Assembly: GCF_014650335.1 (NCBI RefSeq)
Contig: NZ_BMUT01000014.1
Span: 107,176 to 171,175 of the forward strand
Direction: 5' to 3'
DNA from: Streptomyces hiroshimensis
Lineage (GTDB): Bacteria; Actinomycetota; Actinomycetes; Streptomycetales; Streptomycetaceae
Length of the DNA stretch: 64,000 nt
Part shown: in pieces, positions 1 through 8,267 of the stretch
Layout of the letters: each line of letters starts with the position of its first letter
Numbering within the stretch: position 1 is the first letter of the stretch
Position numbers and translations under genes: made by a program
Notes under the pieces: generated by a model
Told to the model about the DNA's origin: nothing
Database searches by the model: none
The model's input: the letters and a program-made list of their open reading frames with translations, nothing else

Positions 1-58
1 CGTGCCCGTACCTCTCGGGGCCCTGGCCGCCCTGCCCGAAGAACCCGGACACGCCTGA
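1..58 (+). CDS. 3' end of an upstream gene (partial)
   Basis: Only the last 19 codons are inside the window, read from position 2 and ending PEEPGHA before a TGA at 56-58. The reading is open to the window edge and stops 63 bp before the next start. From its position it could be an oxidoreductase of the hydroxyproline pathway, such as a D-hydroxyproline dehydrogenase, but nothing in these residues shows that. Confidence 0.45.
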   Translation, partial: VPVPLGALAALPEEPGHA

Positions 59-121
59 ACCACCGCCCGACCCGCACAACGCGCATGTCCCACGTCACAG
101 AGCCATAGAAGGGTTACCGCT

Positions 122-1030
122 ATGACCGCCTCCTCCTGGACCCCCGACCGCCCCTGGCGCGGCATCATGGTCGCCACCGCCCTCCCGCTGCGCGCGGACC
201 TCTCCGTCGACTACGACGCCTACGCCGAACACGTCCGCACGCTCATCGAGAGCGGTTGCGACGGAGTCGTCCCCAACGGCTCCCTCGGCGAATACCAGAC
301 CCTCACGCCGGAGGAGCGCGCCCGCGTGGTGCGCACCGCAGTCGAGGCGGCGGGCGACGGGGCGCGGGTGATGCCCGGCGTCGCCGCGTACGGCAGCGCC
401 GAGGCGCGCCGGTGGGCCGAGCAGGCCGCCGAGGCGGGCTGCGGCTCCGTCCTGCTGCTGCCGCCGAACGCCTACCGCGCCGACGAGGAGGCCGTCCGCG
501 CCCACTACACGGAGGTCGCCGCGGCCGGGATACCGGTCGTCGCCTACAACAACCCCATCGACACCAAGGTCGACCTGACCCCCGCCCTGCTGGCCAGGCT
601 GCATGCCGAGGGAAGCATCGTGGCCGTCAAGGAGTTCACCGGCGACGTCCGGCGCGCCTACGAGATCGCCGAACTCGCCCCCGAACTCGACCTGCTGATC
701 GGCGCGGACGACGTCCTCCTCGAACTCGCCGCCGCCGGAGCCGTCGGCTGGATCGCCGGATACCCCAACGCCTTCCCCACCACCTGCGCCGCGCTCTACC
801 ACGCCGCCGTCGCAGGGGACCTGCAGACGGCACTGCCCCTCTACCGCTCGCTGCACCCGCTCCTGCGCTGGGATTCGAAGACCGAGTTCGTCCAGGCCAT
901 CAAGCTCTCCATGGACATCACCGGACAGCACGGCGGCCCCACCCGCCCGCCGCGCTCCCCGCTCACGGGCGAGACCGAGGCCGCGGTGCGCGCCGCCACG
1001 GAGAAGGCCGTCGCCGACGGACACCACTGA
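122..1030 (+). CDS. DHDPS/NAL-family lyase, probable pyrroline-4-hydroxy-2-carboxylate deaminase
   Basis: A 302-residue class I aldolase-superfamily (TIM barrel) protein of normal family length. It has the NGSLGEYQTLT segment (about residues 51-61) at the place of the usual GTTGE loop, a YNNP segment with catalytic Tyr142, and VKEF with Schiff-base Lys170. The ATG at 122 has an AGAAGG ribosome-binding site about 10 bp upstream. The next two genes look like hydroxyproline epimerase and an aldehyde dehydrogenase, so the likely reaction is deamination of 1-pyrroline-4-hydroxy-2-carboxylate to 2-oxoglutarate semialdehyde (LhpC/HypD role). The family assignment is visible in sequence; the substrate is inferred from neighbours. 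Dihydrodipicolinate synthase is less likely in this context. Confidence 0.82.
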   Translation: MTASSWTPDRPWRGIMVATALPLRADLSVDYDAYAEHVRTLIESGCDGVVPNGSLGEYQTLTPEERARVVRTAVEAAGDGARVMPGVAAYGSAEARRWAEQAAEAGCGSVLLLPPNAYRADEEAVRAHYTEVAAAGIPVVAYNNPIDTKVDLTPALLARLHAEGSIVAVKEFTGDVRRAYEIAELAPELDLLIGADDVLLELAAAGAVGWIAGYPNAFPTTCAALYHAAVAGDLQTALPLYRSLHPLLRWDSKTEFVQAIKLSMDITGQHGGPTRPPRSPLTGETEAAVRAATEKAVADGHH

Positions 1031-1114
1031 CCTCCGCCGGCTTCCGGGCCTTCCTCCGATCCTTCTCTCCCGCTGATTCCTGCTGATTCCCGCTGCCGAC
1101 AGGAAAGGACATCC

Positions 1115-2119
1115 GTGCGTACCCGTCATGTCTTCCATGCCGTCGACTCGCACACCGAGGGCATGCCCACGCGCGTCATCACCGGTGGCGTCGGCGTGAT
1201 ACCCGGCGCCACGATGGCCGAGCGCCGGCTCCACTTCATCGAGCACATGGACCACCTGCGCACGCTCCTGATGTACGAGCCGCGCGGCCACGCCTCGATG
1301 AGCGGCGCGATCCTCCAGCCTCCCACCCGGCCCGACGCCGACTACGGAGTCCTCTACATCGAGGTCTCGGGGGTGCTGCCGATGTGCGGGCACGGCACCA
1401 TCGGGGTAGCGACCGTGCTCGTCGAGACCGGCATGGTGCCGGTCAGCGAACCGGTGACCACTGTGCGCCTCGACACCCCGTCCGGTCTGATCACCGTCGA
1501 CGTCCAGGTCGAGGACGGTGCGGCCAAGGCCGTCACACTCATCAACGTGCCCTCTTTCTCCGTCGGTCTCGACCGCAAGGCCGACGTCCCCGGCTACGGG
1601 ACGGTCACCTACGACCTCGCCTTCGGCGGCAACTTCTACGCCTTCGTCGAACTCGACTCCCTGGGACTGCCCTTCGACCGGGCCCGCAAGGACGACCTCC
1701 TCGCCGCCGGGCTCGCCGTCATGGAGACGGTCAACGCCTCGCCGGACCGGCCCGTCCACCCCGAACACCCCGAGATCAACGGCCTCAAGCACGTCTACCT
1801 CGCCGCGCCCGGCTCGGACGCCCGGCACTCCGTGCATGCCATGGCCATCCACCCCGGCTGGTTCGACCGTTCCCCCTGCGGTACGGGCACCTCCGCCCGG
1901 ATGGCACAGCTGCACGCCCGAGGCGCGCTCCCGCTCGACCGCGACTTCGTCAACGAGTCCTTCATCGGCACGCGGTTCACCGGCCGCCTGGTGGGGGAGA
2001 CGCAGGTCGGCGGCGTGCCGGCGGTCGTGCCCGCCATCACCGGGCGCGCCTGGATCACCGGCACCGCCCAGTACTTCCTCGACCCGGACGACCCCTTCCC
2101 CGGAGGTTTCCTCCTGTGA
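1115..2119 (+). CDS. proline racemase family, probable 4-hydroxyproline 2-epimerase
   Basis: A 334-residue protein of the PLP-independent proline racemase family. Both active-site cysteines are present: Cys91 in MCGHGTIG and Cys255 in SPCGTGTSA. Having Cys at both sites fits a racemase or epimerase rather than a trans-3-hydroxyproline dehydratase, where the first is Ser/Thr. It would convert trans-4-hydroxy-L-proline to cis-4-hydroxy-D-proline in the cytoplasm. The GTG start at 1115 follows AGGAAAGG. The stop overlaps the start of the dehydrogenase gene by 4 bases (GTGA), which suggests translational coupling. Proline racemase itself remains possible. Confidence 0.87.
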   Translation: MRTRHVFHAVDSHTEGMPTRVITGGVGVIPGATMAERRLHFIEHMDHLRTLLMYEPRGHASMSGAILQPPTRPDADYGVLYIEVSGVLPMCGHGTIGVATVLVETGMVPVSEPVTTVRLDTPSGLITVDVQVEDGAAKAVTLINVPSFSVGLDRKADVPGYGTVTYDLAFGGNFYAFVELDSLGLPFDRARKDDLLAAGLAVMETVNASPDRPVHPEHPEINGLKHVYLAAPGSDARHSVHAMAIHPGWFDRSPCGTGTSARMAQLHARGALPLDRDFVNESFIGTRFTGRLVGETQVGGVPAVVPAITGRAWITGTAQYFLDPDDPFPGGFLL

Positions 2120-3486
2120 CCGCCGCCCCGACCTCCTTCGCCTCGCACAACCCGGCCGACCCGTCCGACACCGTCACCGAGGTGCCCGCGCCCGGTGCCT
2201 CCGCCGCCGCCGAGGCCGTCGAGCAGGCCCGTGCCGCCCAGCCCGGCTGGCTGCAGGCCGGCGCCGCCGCCCGGTCCTCCGCGCTCTCCGCCGTGGCCGC
2301 GGCGGTCGAGGCCGCGTCCGGCGAACTCGCCGCCCTCGCTGTACGCGAGGTGGGCAAGCCCCTCGCCGAGGCGCGGGCCGAGGTGGCCCGCACGGCCGCG
2401 ATCTGGCGCTACTACGCCCAGGCCCCCTACGAGCCCACCGGCGCCGTCCACGAGACGGCCGGCGGTCCCGGCCTGCTGCTGACCCGGCGCCGCCCGCACG
2501 GCGTCGCCGGCCTGATCACGCCCTGGAACTTCCCCTTCGCCATCCCGTCCTGGAAGGCCGCGCCCGCGCTCGCGGCCGGCAACACCGTCGTCCTCAAGCC
2601 CGCACCCGAGGCCACCGCGTGCGCCCTGCGCCTGGCCGAGCTCGTCCGGCAGGCCGTGCCCGCCGAGGTGTTCACGGTCGTGCCCGGCGGCGCGACCGAG
2701 GGCGGCGCCGTCCTCGCGACCGCCGACGCCGTCTCCTTCACCGGCTCCACCGCCGTCGGCAGCGCGGTCACCCGCGCCGCCACCGCCCGGGGCATCCCGG
2801 TCCAGGCCGAGACGGGCGGGCTCAACGCGGCGATCGTCCTGCCCGATGCCGACATCGAGCGGGCCGCCGCCCACATCGCCGCGGCCCTCGCCGGATACGC
2901 CGGGCAGAAGTGCACCGCGACCAGCCGGGTGATCGCCGTCGGCACGGCCCTCGACCCCCTGCGCGAGGCCCTCGCCGCAGCCCTGCGCGCCCTGCCCGTC
3001 GGCGACCCGGCCGATGCGGCCACCGTGTGCGGCCCCCTCATCTCGGCCCGGGCCCGGGACCGATTCGACCAGGCCCTGTCCGGCGCCTCCGTCCTCGCCG
3101 CGGGCGCCGCTCCGGAAGGCCCCGGCTGGTACGCGGCGCCCACCGTCGTCGAAAAGGTGCCGGCCGGACACCGGCTGCTCACCGAGGAGGTCTTCGGCCC
3201 TGTCGCCGCCCTGCTGCCCGCGGACGACCTGGCGCACGCCGTAAGGATCAGCAACTCCGTACCGTACGGCCTGGTCACGTCGGTCCACACCGGCGGGCTC
3301 GAAGCGGCGCTGCACGGTCTCGACCACCTCGACACGGGCATGATCCGCGTCAACGCCCCTTCCACGGGCGTCGACTTCCACCTGCCGTTCGGCGGCACCA
3401 AGGCCTCCGGCCACGGCCCGCGCGAGCAGGGTCGCGCGGCGCTGGACTTCTACACCTCCGGCCGGACCTACACCCTGGCTCCCTGA
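2116..3486 (+). CDS. aldehyde dehydrogenase, probable 2-oxoglutarate semialdehyde dehydrogenase
   Basis: A 456-residue NAD(P)-dependent aldehyde dehydrogenase. I chose the GTG at 2116, overlapping the epimerase stop, over in-frame extensions upstream because residues match the family only from here. Seen in order: the TPWNFPFAIP segment, the LKPAPE cofactor motif, FTGSTAVG, the ETGGLNAAIV general-base region, GQKCTATSR with the catalytic Cys, and EEVFGPV near the end. With the two genes upstream it completes hydroxyproline breakdown to 2-oxoglutarate. The exact semialdehyde substrate is inferred. Confidence 0.85.
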   Translation: MTAAPTSFASHNPADPSDTVTEVPAPGASAAAEAVEQARAAQPGWLQAGAAARSSALSAVAAAVEAASGELAALAVREVGKPLAEARAEVARTAAIWRYYAQAPYEPTGAVHETAGGPGLLLTRRRPHGVAGLITPWNFPFAIPSWKAAPALAAGNTVVLKPAPEATACALRLAELVRQAVPAEVFTVVPGGATEGGAVLATADAVSFTGSTAVGSAVTRAATARGIPVQAETGGLNAAIVLPDADIERAAAHIAAALAGYAGQKCTATSRVIAVGTALDPLREALAAALRALPVGDPADAATVCGPLISARARDRFDQALSGASVLAAGAAPEGPGWYAAPTVVEKVPAGHRLLTEEVFGPVAALLPADDLAHAVRISNSVPYGLVTSVHTGGLEAALHGLDHLDTGMIRVNAPSTGVDFHLPFGGTKASGHGPREQGRAALDFYTSGRTYTLAP

Positions 3487-3617
3487 GAACGATGTGACAT
3501 TGTACGCTCGTTGATCCGTCCAGGTACGGACCAGCCGGGGAGCGCGGCTGCGCACGTACCGCGGACGCGGCTGCCGGACCTCGGCCGCCGCACCGGCGAC
3601 GAAGGGAACGGGACACC
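3487..3617 (+). promoter_or_regulatory. intergenic region before the GntR gene, candidate promoter/operator
   Basis: A 131-bp gap separates the catabolic genes from the regulator gene. It begins with a locally A+T-rich stretch containing TGACATTGTACG around 3495-3506. FadR-type regulators often bind short palindromes with a TTGTACAA-like centre, so this is a possible autoregulatory site. No exact palindrome is present; the call rests on position and composition. Confidence 0.25.
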
Positions 3618-4295
3618 ATGGGCCACCTCAAGCAGCGCACTCTCATCACCGCCACCGAGCGGCTGCGCGACCAGGTCGCCCATGCCCTGCGGGCCGCGCT
3701 CATCTCCGGCGAACTCCGCCCCGGCGAGGTCTACTCCGCGCCGCAGCTCGCGGAGGACTTCGGCATCTCCGCGACCCCGGTGCGCGAGGCCATGCTCGAC
3801 CTCGCCCGCGAGGGCCTGGTCGAGCCGGTCCGCAACAAGGGATTCCGGGTCACCGAGGTCAACGAGCGCGACCTGGACCAGTACACCGAGATCCGCACGC
3901 TCATCGAGGTCCCCACCACGGGCCGCGTCACGCGCACCGCAGCCCGCGAGGACCTCGAAGCCCTCCGCCCGGTCGCCGAGGAGATCGTGCGCGCCGCCCG
4001 CGACCACGACCTCATCGGCTACCTGGAGGCCGACCGGCAGTTCCACCTCACCCTGCTGGCCCTCTCCGGCAACGAACGCCTCGTCGAGACCGTCGGCGAC
4101 CTGCGCAAGCGCTCGCGCCTGTACGGGCTGACCGCGCTCGACCAGCGCGGCGAGCTCATCCCCTCAGCCGAGGAGCACCTCGAAATCCTCGACCTGATGC
4201 TCGCGGGTGACGCCGAGGGCGCCGAGCAGTGCATGGCACGACACCTCGGCCACGTGCGCTCCCTGTGGGCGAGGGGCAGCGACAAGGACTCATGA
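3618..4295 (+). CDS. GntR-family transcriptional regulator (FadR/FCD type)
   Basis: A 225-residue protein. The N-terminal winged helix (about residues 14-80) contains ALISGELRPGEV, LAEDFGISATPVREAM and the wing EGLVEPVRNKGFRV, all typical of GntR proteins. The C-terminal FCD ligand-binding domain carries an EADRQFHLTL segment and a later EEHLEILD segment that supply metal/ligand-binding Asp and His residues. Position right after the hydroxyproline genes on the same strand makes it their likely pathway regulator, sensing an intermediate. The ATG at 3618 follows GAAGGGAACGGG. Confidence 0.85.
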   Translation: MGHLKQRTLITATERLRDQVAHALRAALISGELRPGEVYSAPQLAEDFGISATPVREAMLDLAREGLVEPVRNKGFRVTEVNERDLDQYTEIRTLIEVPTTGRVTRTAAREDLEALRPVAEEIVRAARDHDLIGYLEADRQFHLTLLALSGNERLVETVGDLRKRSRLYGLTALDQRGELIPSAEEHLEILDLMLAGDAEGAEQCMARHLGHVRSLWARGSDKDS

Positions 4296-4332
4296 CCACG
4301 CGCCGGAGGCCGGCGCGAGAAGGAGGGCGGAC

Positions 4333-5517
4333 ATGCGCACTTCACCCCTGATCGCGGCGGTCCTCGCCGGCTGCCTGGCGGTCCCCGCGACGGCGTGGGC
4401 GTCCCCCGCCCGGCCCCCGTCCGCGCGCGGCTGTGCGCTCAAGGGCACGACCGGCTGGACGGACGAGGGCCATGACACCGATCCCGTCCGCTTCCGGCGC
4501 GCCACCGGCACACACCGCGTCCTGACCCTGTTCGCCGACTTCCCCGACGCGCAGGCCACCGGCCCCACCGCCCCGTACGCCGCTCACCTCGCCCCCGCCG
4601 CCGACTGGTTACGCACGGCCTCCTACGGCCGGGCGCGGCTGGAGATCACGCCGCTGCACCGCTGGATCCGGATGCCCGCGCCCTCCACTTCCTACGGCTT
4701 CCAGCGCGGCCTCACCTTCGAGGCCCACGAGCGCTACCTGCGCGACGCGGTCACGGCCGCCGACCCGTACGCGGACTTCTCCCGCTACGACATGGTCTAC
4801 GTCGTCCCCGTGAGAGAGGCGGCCGCGATCTCCTTCTCCCCGACCTACCTCTTCGACCCCACAACGCCCGGCGTCACGGCCGACGGCACCCGCATCCGAT
4901 GGGCCGTCACCTTCGGGCAGGACATGTGGCGCTGGGGCCACAAGGTCGCCGCCCACGAGACCGGCCACGTCTTCGGCCTGCCCGACCTCTACGCCTTCAC
5001 GGGCGAGACCCACCGCCACGTCGGCGGCTGGGACCTCATGGGCAACATCGCCGGCACCGCCCCGCAGTACCTCGGCTGGCACTCGTGGAAGCTCGGCTGG
5101 ACGCGGGACGACCAGGTCGCCTGCCTGGCCGGACCCGGTCGGCGCACGGTCCGGCTGACCCCGGTCGAGCGCCCGGGCGGCACCAAGATCACGGTGGTCC
5201 GCACGGGGGCGACGAAGGCCTACGTCGCCGAATCGCGGCGCGCAGAGGGCAACGACGAGGGCTCGCCCTCGACCGGCGTGCTGATCTACGAGGTCGACTC
5301 CGCGACCCCCACCGGCGAGGGCCCCGTCCGGGTCGTCAAGGCCCGCGCCCACGCCCCCGGAGAGTCCTTCACCGACCCGGCCGCCGGTGTCCGTATCGAC
5401 GTGCTGGCGGGCGACCGTGGCGGAGACGTGGTGCGCGTCGTCCGCCTGTCGCCCGGGGCGTTGTCAGTGGTCGGTGCGACGATCGTTCCGACGGCGCGGG
5501 GCGAGTCCGTGTCGTGA
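4333..5517 (+). CDS. secreted M6-like zinc metalloprotease with a TTA codon
   Basis: A 394-residue exported protein. The N-terminus (MRTSPLIAAVLAGCLAVPA to about residue 28) is a Sec signal peptide ending ASP-A. The zinc motif H208-E-x-x-H212 lies in AAHETGHVFGLPDLY, followed by a GGWDLMG segment as in M6 (immune-inhibitor A-like) proteases; a beta-rich C-terminal region follows. The ATG at 4333 has GGAGGGCGG upstream, so an in-frame extension to 4207 is not needed. Leu93 is encoded by TTA (4609-4611), the rare codon read by the bldA tRNA, so expression probably depends on development. Substrate unknown. Confidence 0.82.
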   Translation: MRTSPLIAAVLAGCLAVPATAWASPARPPSARGCALKGTTGWTDEGHDTDPVRFRRATGTHRVLTLFADFPDAQATGPTAPYAAHLAPAADWLRTASYGRARLEITPLHRWIRMPAPSTSYGFQRGLTFEAHERYLRDAVTAADPYADFSRYDMVYVVPVREAAAISFSPTYLFDPTTPGVTADGTRIRWAVTFGQDMWRWGHKVAAHETGHVFGLPDLYAFTGETHRHVGGWDLMGNIAGTAPQYLGWHSWKLGWTRDDQVACLAGPGRRTVRLTPVERPGGTKITVVRTGATKAYVAESRRAEGNDEGSPSTGVLIYEVDSATPTGEGPVRVVKARAHAPGESFTDPAAGVRIDVLAGDRGGDVVRVVRLSPGALSVVGATIVPTARGESVS

Positions 5518-5547
5518 CCCTTGGAACGAGGAAGAGGACGGCGTCCC

Positions 5548-6147
5548 GTGCGCATCGTGGTCAGTGAGTTCATGAGCCTGGACGGCGTCGTGCAGGCGCC
5601 CGGGGGACCGGAGGAGGACACCGACGGCGGGTTCGCCCACGGCGGCTGGTCGCACCCGTTCTTCGACCCGGAGACGGTGGGCGGCGCCTTCGCCGATGCC
5701 CTGACCAAGGCCGAGGCGCTGCTGTTCGGCCGCCGCACCTGGCAGACGATGGCCGCGGCCTGGCCCGAGCGGGCGGGCGACCCGTTCGCCGACCGGATGA
5801 ACGCGATCCCCAAGTACGTGGTGTCCGAGACGCTGAGCGACGCCGACCTGACGTGGGACCACACCACGCGCATCCCCGGCGACGAGGCCGTCGCCCGCAT
5901 CCGGGAGCTGCACGGGAAGGCGGGCGGGGACCTGCTGGTCATGGGGAGCCCGACGCTCGTGCGCACCCTCCTGCACGAGGGCCTGGTCGACGAGCTCCGG
6001 CTCATGATCATGCCGGTGCTCCTCGGCGGCGGTAAATCGATCTTCCCCGAGGACGGCGCGCAGCGCACGCTGGAACTGGTCTCGACGGTCACCAGCAGCG
6101 CGGGGGTGCAGGTGAGCACGTACCGGCCGGTCGCCGAGGGGCGGTAG
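5548..6147 (+). CDS. dihydrofolate reductase family protein (RibD C-terminal-like)
   Basis: A 199-residue cytosolic protein beginning VRIVVSEFMSLDGVVQAPGG, the usual opening of the RibD_C/DHFR-like family common in actinobacteria. An LLFGRRTW segment and MGSPTLVRTLL/LVDELRLMIMPVLLGGG follow; the last is the conserved family end, with the GGG turn. The GTG at 5548 has GAGGAAGAGG upstream. These proteins bind NADPH, but physiological substrates are mostly unknown. The gene converges with the small secreted-peptide gene. Confidence 0.8.
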   Translation: MRIVVSEFMSLDGVVQAPGGPEEDTDGGFAHGGWSHPFFDPETVGGAFADALTKAEALLFGRRTWQTMAAAWPERAGDPFADRMNAIPKYVVSETLSDADLTWDHTTRIPGDEAVARIRELHGKAGGDLLVMGSPTLVRTLLHEGLVDELRLMIMPVLLGGGKSIFPEDGAQRTLELVSTVTSSAGVQVSTYRPVAEGR

Positions 6148-6162
6148 GACAGCGGCCCGCCG

Positions 6163-6180
6163 GGCCGAGCCCTCGGCCTT
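6163..6180. terminator. short hairpin between convergent genes
   Basis: GGCCGAG (6163-6169) pairs with CTCGGCC (6172-6178) around a 2-base loop. It sits between the convergent ends of the reductase gene and the small secreted-peptide gene. The stem is only 7 bp, so this is a weak terminator call. Confidence 0.35.
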
Positions 6181-6192
6181 GATCCGCTCCGG

Positions 6193-6405
6193 TCAGACGA
6201 TCGGGGAGAGGAGGTTCGGGAGTACGAGGACGTCCTGGCCTTGGAGGGAGACGGCCAAGGTGCCGTTCGCCTTCACACCGACCACACCCCCCAGGACGGA
6301 GGAGTCGATTTCGGCGTGTGCAGGTGCTGCCAGTGCCGCCGATCCGGCGGTGAGCAGGGCGGTGGCGGCGAAGGCGGTCAGGACGCGGCGGAGGGTGGTC
6401 TTCAT
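6193..6405 (-). CDS. small secreted hydrophobic peptide (70 aa precursor)
   Basis: A 70-residue product with the ATG at 6405 preceded by GGGAGAG. Residues 1-31 are a clear Sec signal peptide: MKTTLRR, a hydrophobic core (VLTAFAATALLTAGSAALA) and an AHA cleavage site. The predicted mature peptide is about 39 residues (EIDSSVLGGVV ... LLSPIV) with no cysteine, so it is neither a chaplin with the usual Cys pair nor a lanthipeptide core. I do not recognise the family. The mature part is rich in Val, Leu and Gly, which suits a surface-active or matrix peptide, but that is only a guess. Confidence 0.7.
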   Translation of the reverse strand: MKTTLRRVLTAFAATALLTAGSAALAAPAHAEIDSSVLGGVVGVKANGTLAVSLQGQDVLVLPNLLSPIV

Positions 6406-6599
6406 GGACTCTCCCTTGTCGATCAGGTGCAGGGGCAAGCCGAGTTCTTTCCTCCTGGTAGTCCGACAAACGACGGCCGCTCGGTGCGCGGCAGTGTGCG
6501 CCCGGCGCACGCACAACTCCTCCGCGCCCCTTACGGGGGCGGCGGCGAGTGGACGGTGCGACCGGCCCAAGCGGCCTTCTGCACTGCCGAGTTGTGTGG

Positions 6600-7586
6600 T
6601 CAGCCCAGAGCGTCGAGCAGTTCGCGCTCGCGCCCGGCGCTGAGACCGGCACGCCGCTCCCGGTGCAGACCCTGCTCGCGTTCCCACACCAGCGTGTCCG
6701 CCAGCAGTTCCGCCCGGGGGCGGTGACGCAGCCCGGCTGCGGCCGCGGCGGCGCCGCTGCGGGCCGACCACCCTTCCCACCCCGGTTCGACGATCCACAT
6801 CGGCAGCGACTCCGGGCCCATGTACTCGGCCACCCCCTGGGTGAGCAGCCATGCCGAGTCGGCGCGGAGCAGCGGTCCCGTGTGCCCGCCCGCGCTGCGG
6901 GACATCTCGACCCACTCCTCGAAGGGCAGGGCCGGGCCGACGGCGTTGTACGTGCCGGTGGTGCCCGCCTCCGCGGCGTCGAGCAGCCAGGCAGCGAGGT
7001 CCCGTACGTCCACCACCTGCGTCGGCAGGGCGGGCGTGTCGGGAACAAGCATCGGCCCGTGCGGATCCCGTGCCGCACGGGCCGCCCAGTAGCCGGAGCG
7101 GCCGCTGTGATCGCCCGGGCCGCCGATGAGGCCGGCCCGGGCGATGAGGAGGCGGTCGCCCACGGCGGCCTCCGACGCCCGCTCGCAGGCGGACTTCGCC
7201 TCGCCGTACAGCTCGCGGCCGACCTCGTCCCGGTCGGTCGGTGCCAGCAGCTCCGCGGATTCGTCCGCGCCCGGCAGGCCGTGGGAGGCGTAGGCGCTGA
7301 CCGAGGATATGTACGCCCAGTGCTTCGCCTTTCCGCCCAGGGCCTCCAGGGCCTCGCGGACGAAGCGGGGCTGCCACGACACCTCGACGACCGCATCCCA
7401 CTCGCGGTCGAGCAGCGGACCGTACGCCGCCGGATCACGCCGGTCGGCGGCCACCAGCACCGCTCCGTCCGCCACGTGCCCGCTCTCGCCGCGCGCGAGA
7501 CACGTCACCTGATGGCCGCGGCCCAGCGCCTGCCGCGACAGTTCCCGGCCCACCCATGCGGTGCCGCCCAGTACCAAGATCTCCAT
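6600..7586 (-). CDS. NAD-dependent epimerase/reductase family protein
   Basis: A 328-residue Rossmann-fold protein of the extended SDR type. It starts MEILVLGGTAWVGREL (nucleotide-binding GGxxxxG, residues 7-13), has YISSVSAYASHG around the catalytic Ser, and a YGEAKSACE segment whose Tyr-x-x-x-Lys fits the catalytic pair. The C-terminal part (VDVRDLAAWLLDAAE, YNAVGP) is typical of atypical SDR reductases acting on sugar or isoflavone-like substrates. The substrate cannot be named. It lies downstream of and on the same strand as the MarR gene, but a hairpin separates them. Confidence 0.78.
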   Translation of the reverse strand: MEILVLGGTAWVGRELSRQALGRGHQVTCLARGESGHVADGAVLVAADRRDPAAYGPLLDREWDAVVEVSWQPRFVREALEALGGKAKHWAYISSVSAYASHGLPGADESAELLAPTDRDEVGRELYGEAKSACERASEAAVGDRLLIARAGLIGGPGDHSGRSGYWAARAARDPHGPMLVPDTPALPTQVVDVRDLAAWLLDAAEAGTTGTYNAVGPALPFEEWVEMSRSAGGHTGPLLRADSAWLLTQGVAEYMGPESLPMWIVEPGWEGWSARSGAAAAAAGLRHRPRAELLADTLVWEREQGLHRERRAGLSAGRERELLDALG

Positions 7587-7622
7587 GCGGTCACTCAAGC
7601 ACCGCGCGCGCCGGGTACCAAG

Positions 7623-7645
7623 GGGATCTGCTGCGGGCAGATCCC
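7623..7645 (-). terminator. perfect 9-bp hairpin between marR-type and epimerase genes
   Basis: GGGATCTGC (7623-7631) and GCAGATCCC (7637-7645) form a perfect stem with a 5-base loop, just downstream of the MarR gene on the minus strand and about 40 bp before the epimerase start. There is no U-run, as is common in Streptomyces. Confidence 0.5.
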
Positions 7646-7676
7646 GGAACGCCCGCGGCGGAGGGCCGCCGGCCTG

Positions 7677-7713
7677 CAGTTCCGGTTGTCCGAGCTTCAG
7701 TTCCGGTTGTCCG
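7677..7713. repeat. 16-bp direct repeat (21-bp period) across the MarR stop codon
   Basis: CAGTTCCGGTTGTCCG occurs at 7677-7692 and again at 7698-7713. The second copy includes part of the MarR stop codon, so the 3' end of the gene appears to have been duplicated in tandem; the outer copy continues the DNRN reading after the stop. It looks like a replication-slippage product. Confidence 0.6.
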
Positions 7714-8170
7714 CGGTGATCCGCGCGGCGGCCTGCTCCGCGGCCCCGTTGAGCCGCTGGACGACCTCCAGCAGGAACGCGAGCTGCTCGTCGCCGTAGT
7801 CGCCCAGGACGGTGGTCACCTCCTTGCCGAAGCCGGAGAAGATCTCCTGGATCTCGGCGTCGTGGTTGCCGGTGGGCACCACGACGACCTTGCGCCGGTC
7901 GGCGGCCGAGCGCTGCCGCTCGAGGAAGCCGCGCCGCTCCAGGCGGTCGAGGACGGCGGTGACGGCCGAGGTGCTCAGGCCGGTGACCGCGGCGATCCGC
8001 CCGGCGGTCAGCTCCGGTTCGCTGCGGGCCAGGTCGAGGCACTTGAGGTCGGTGAAGTTCAGCCCGAACCGCTCGGCGATGGCGCCGTGCAGCATCAGCC
8101 CGCGGCCCGCCTGGTCGCGCATGGCCTTCATCAGCGACTCGATCAGCTCGGGTCTGCTCTTGCTTGACAC
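7697..8170 (-). CDS. MarR-family transcriptional regulator
   Basis: A 157-residue winged-helix protein. ELTAGRIAAVTGLSTSAVTAVLDRLERRGFLERQ (about residues 53-86) is the MarR recognition helix and wing, followed by the conserved DRRKVVV; a C-terminal helix would mediate dimerisation. It is divergent from an FAD monooxygenase gene with a 97-bp shared promoter region that holds an inverted repeat, so it most likely represses that gene and itself until it binds a phenolic or drug-like ligand. Confidence 0.85.
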   Translation of the reverse strand: MSSKSRPELIESLMKAMRDQAGRGLMLHGAIAERFGLNFTDLKCLDLARSEPELTAGRIAAVTGLSTSAVTAVLDRLERRGFLERQRSAADRRKVVVVPTGNHDAEIQEIFSGFGKEVTTVLGDYGDEQLAFLLEVVQRLNGAAEQAAARITADNRN

Positions 8171-8203
8171 GGCTCCTCCTCGGACCCACTATCTCGTTTC
8201 AGC

Positions 8204-8229
8204 GGATATCTCGATGGATGGGAATATCC
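8204..8229. promoter_or_regulatory. candidate MarR operator (inverted repeat)
   Basis: GGATAT (8204-8209) and ATATCC (8224-8229) form an inverted repeat with a 14-base spacer, inside the divergent promoter region. An ATCTCG direct repeat (8191-8196 and 8208-8213) overlaps it. A+T-rich palindromes in such positions are typical MarR sites. Function inferred from location. Confidence 0.45.
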
Positions 8230-8267
8230 ACTTTCTGGGACTAGTCTAGGTCCCGTGGGAGGGAACC

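Noticed and set aside
95..1915. Long minus-strand open frame opposite the hydroxyproline genes
   Set aside because: Gly/Val-rich, no family motif, and fully opposite clear enzymes; a high-G+C shadow.
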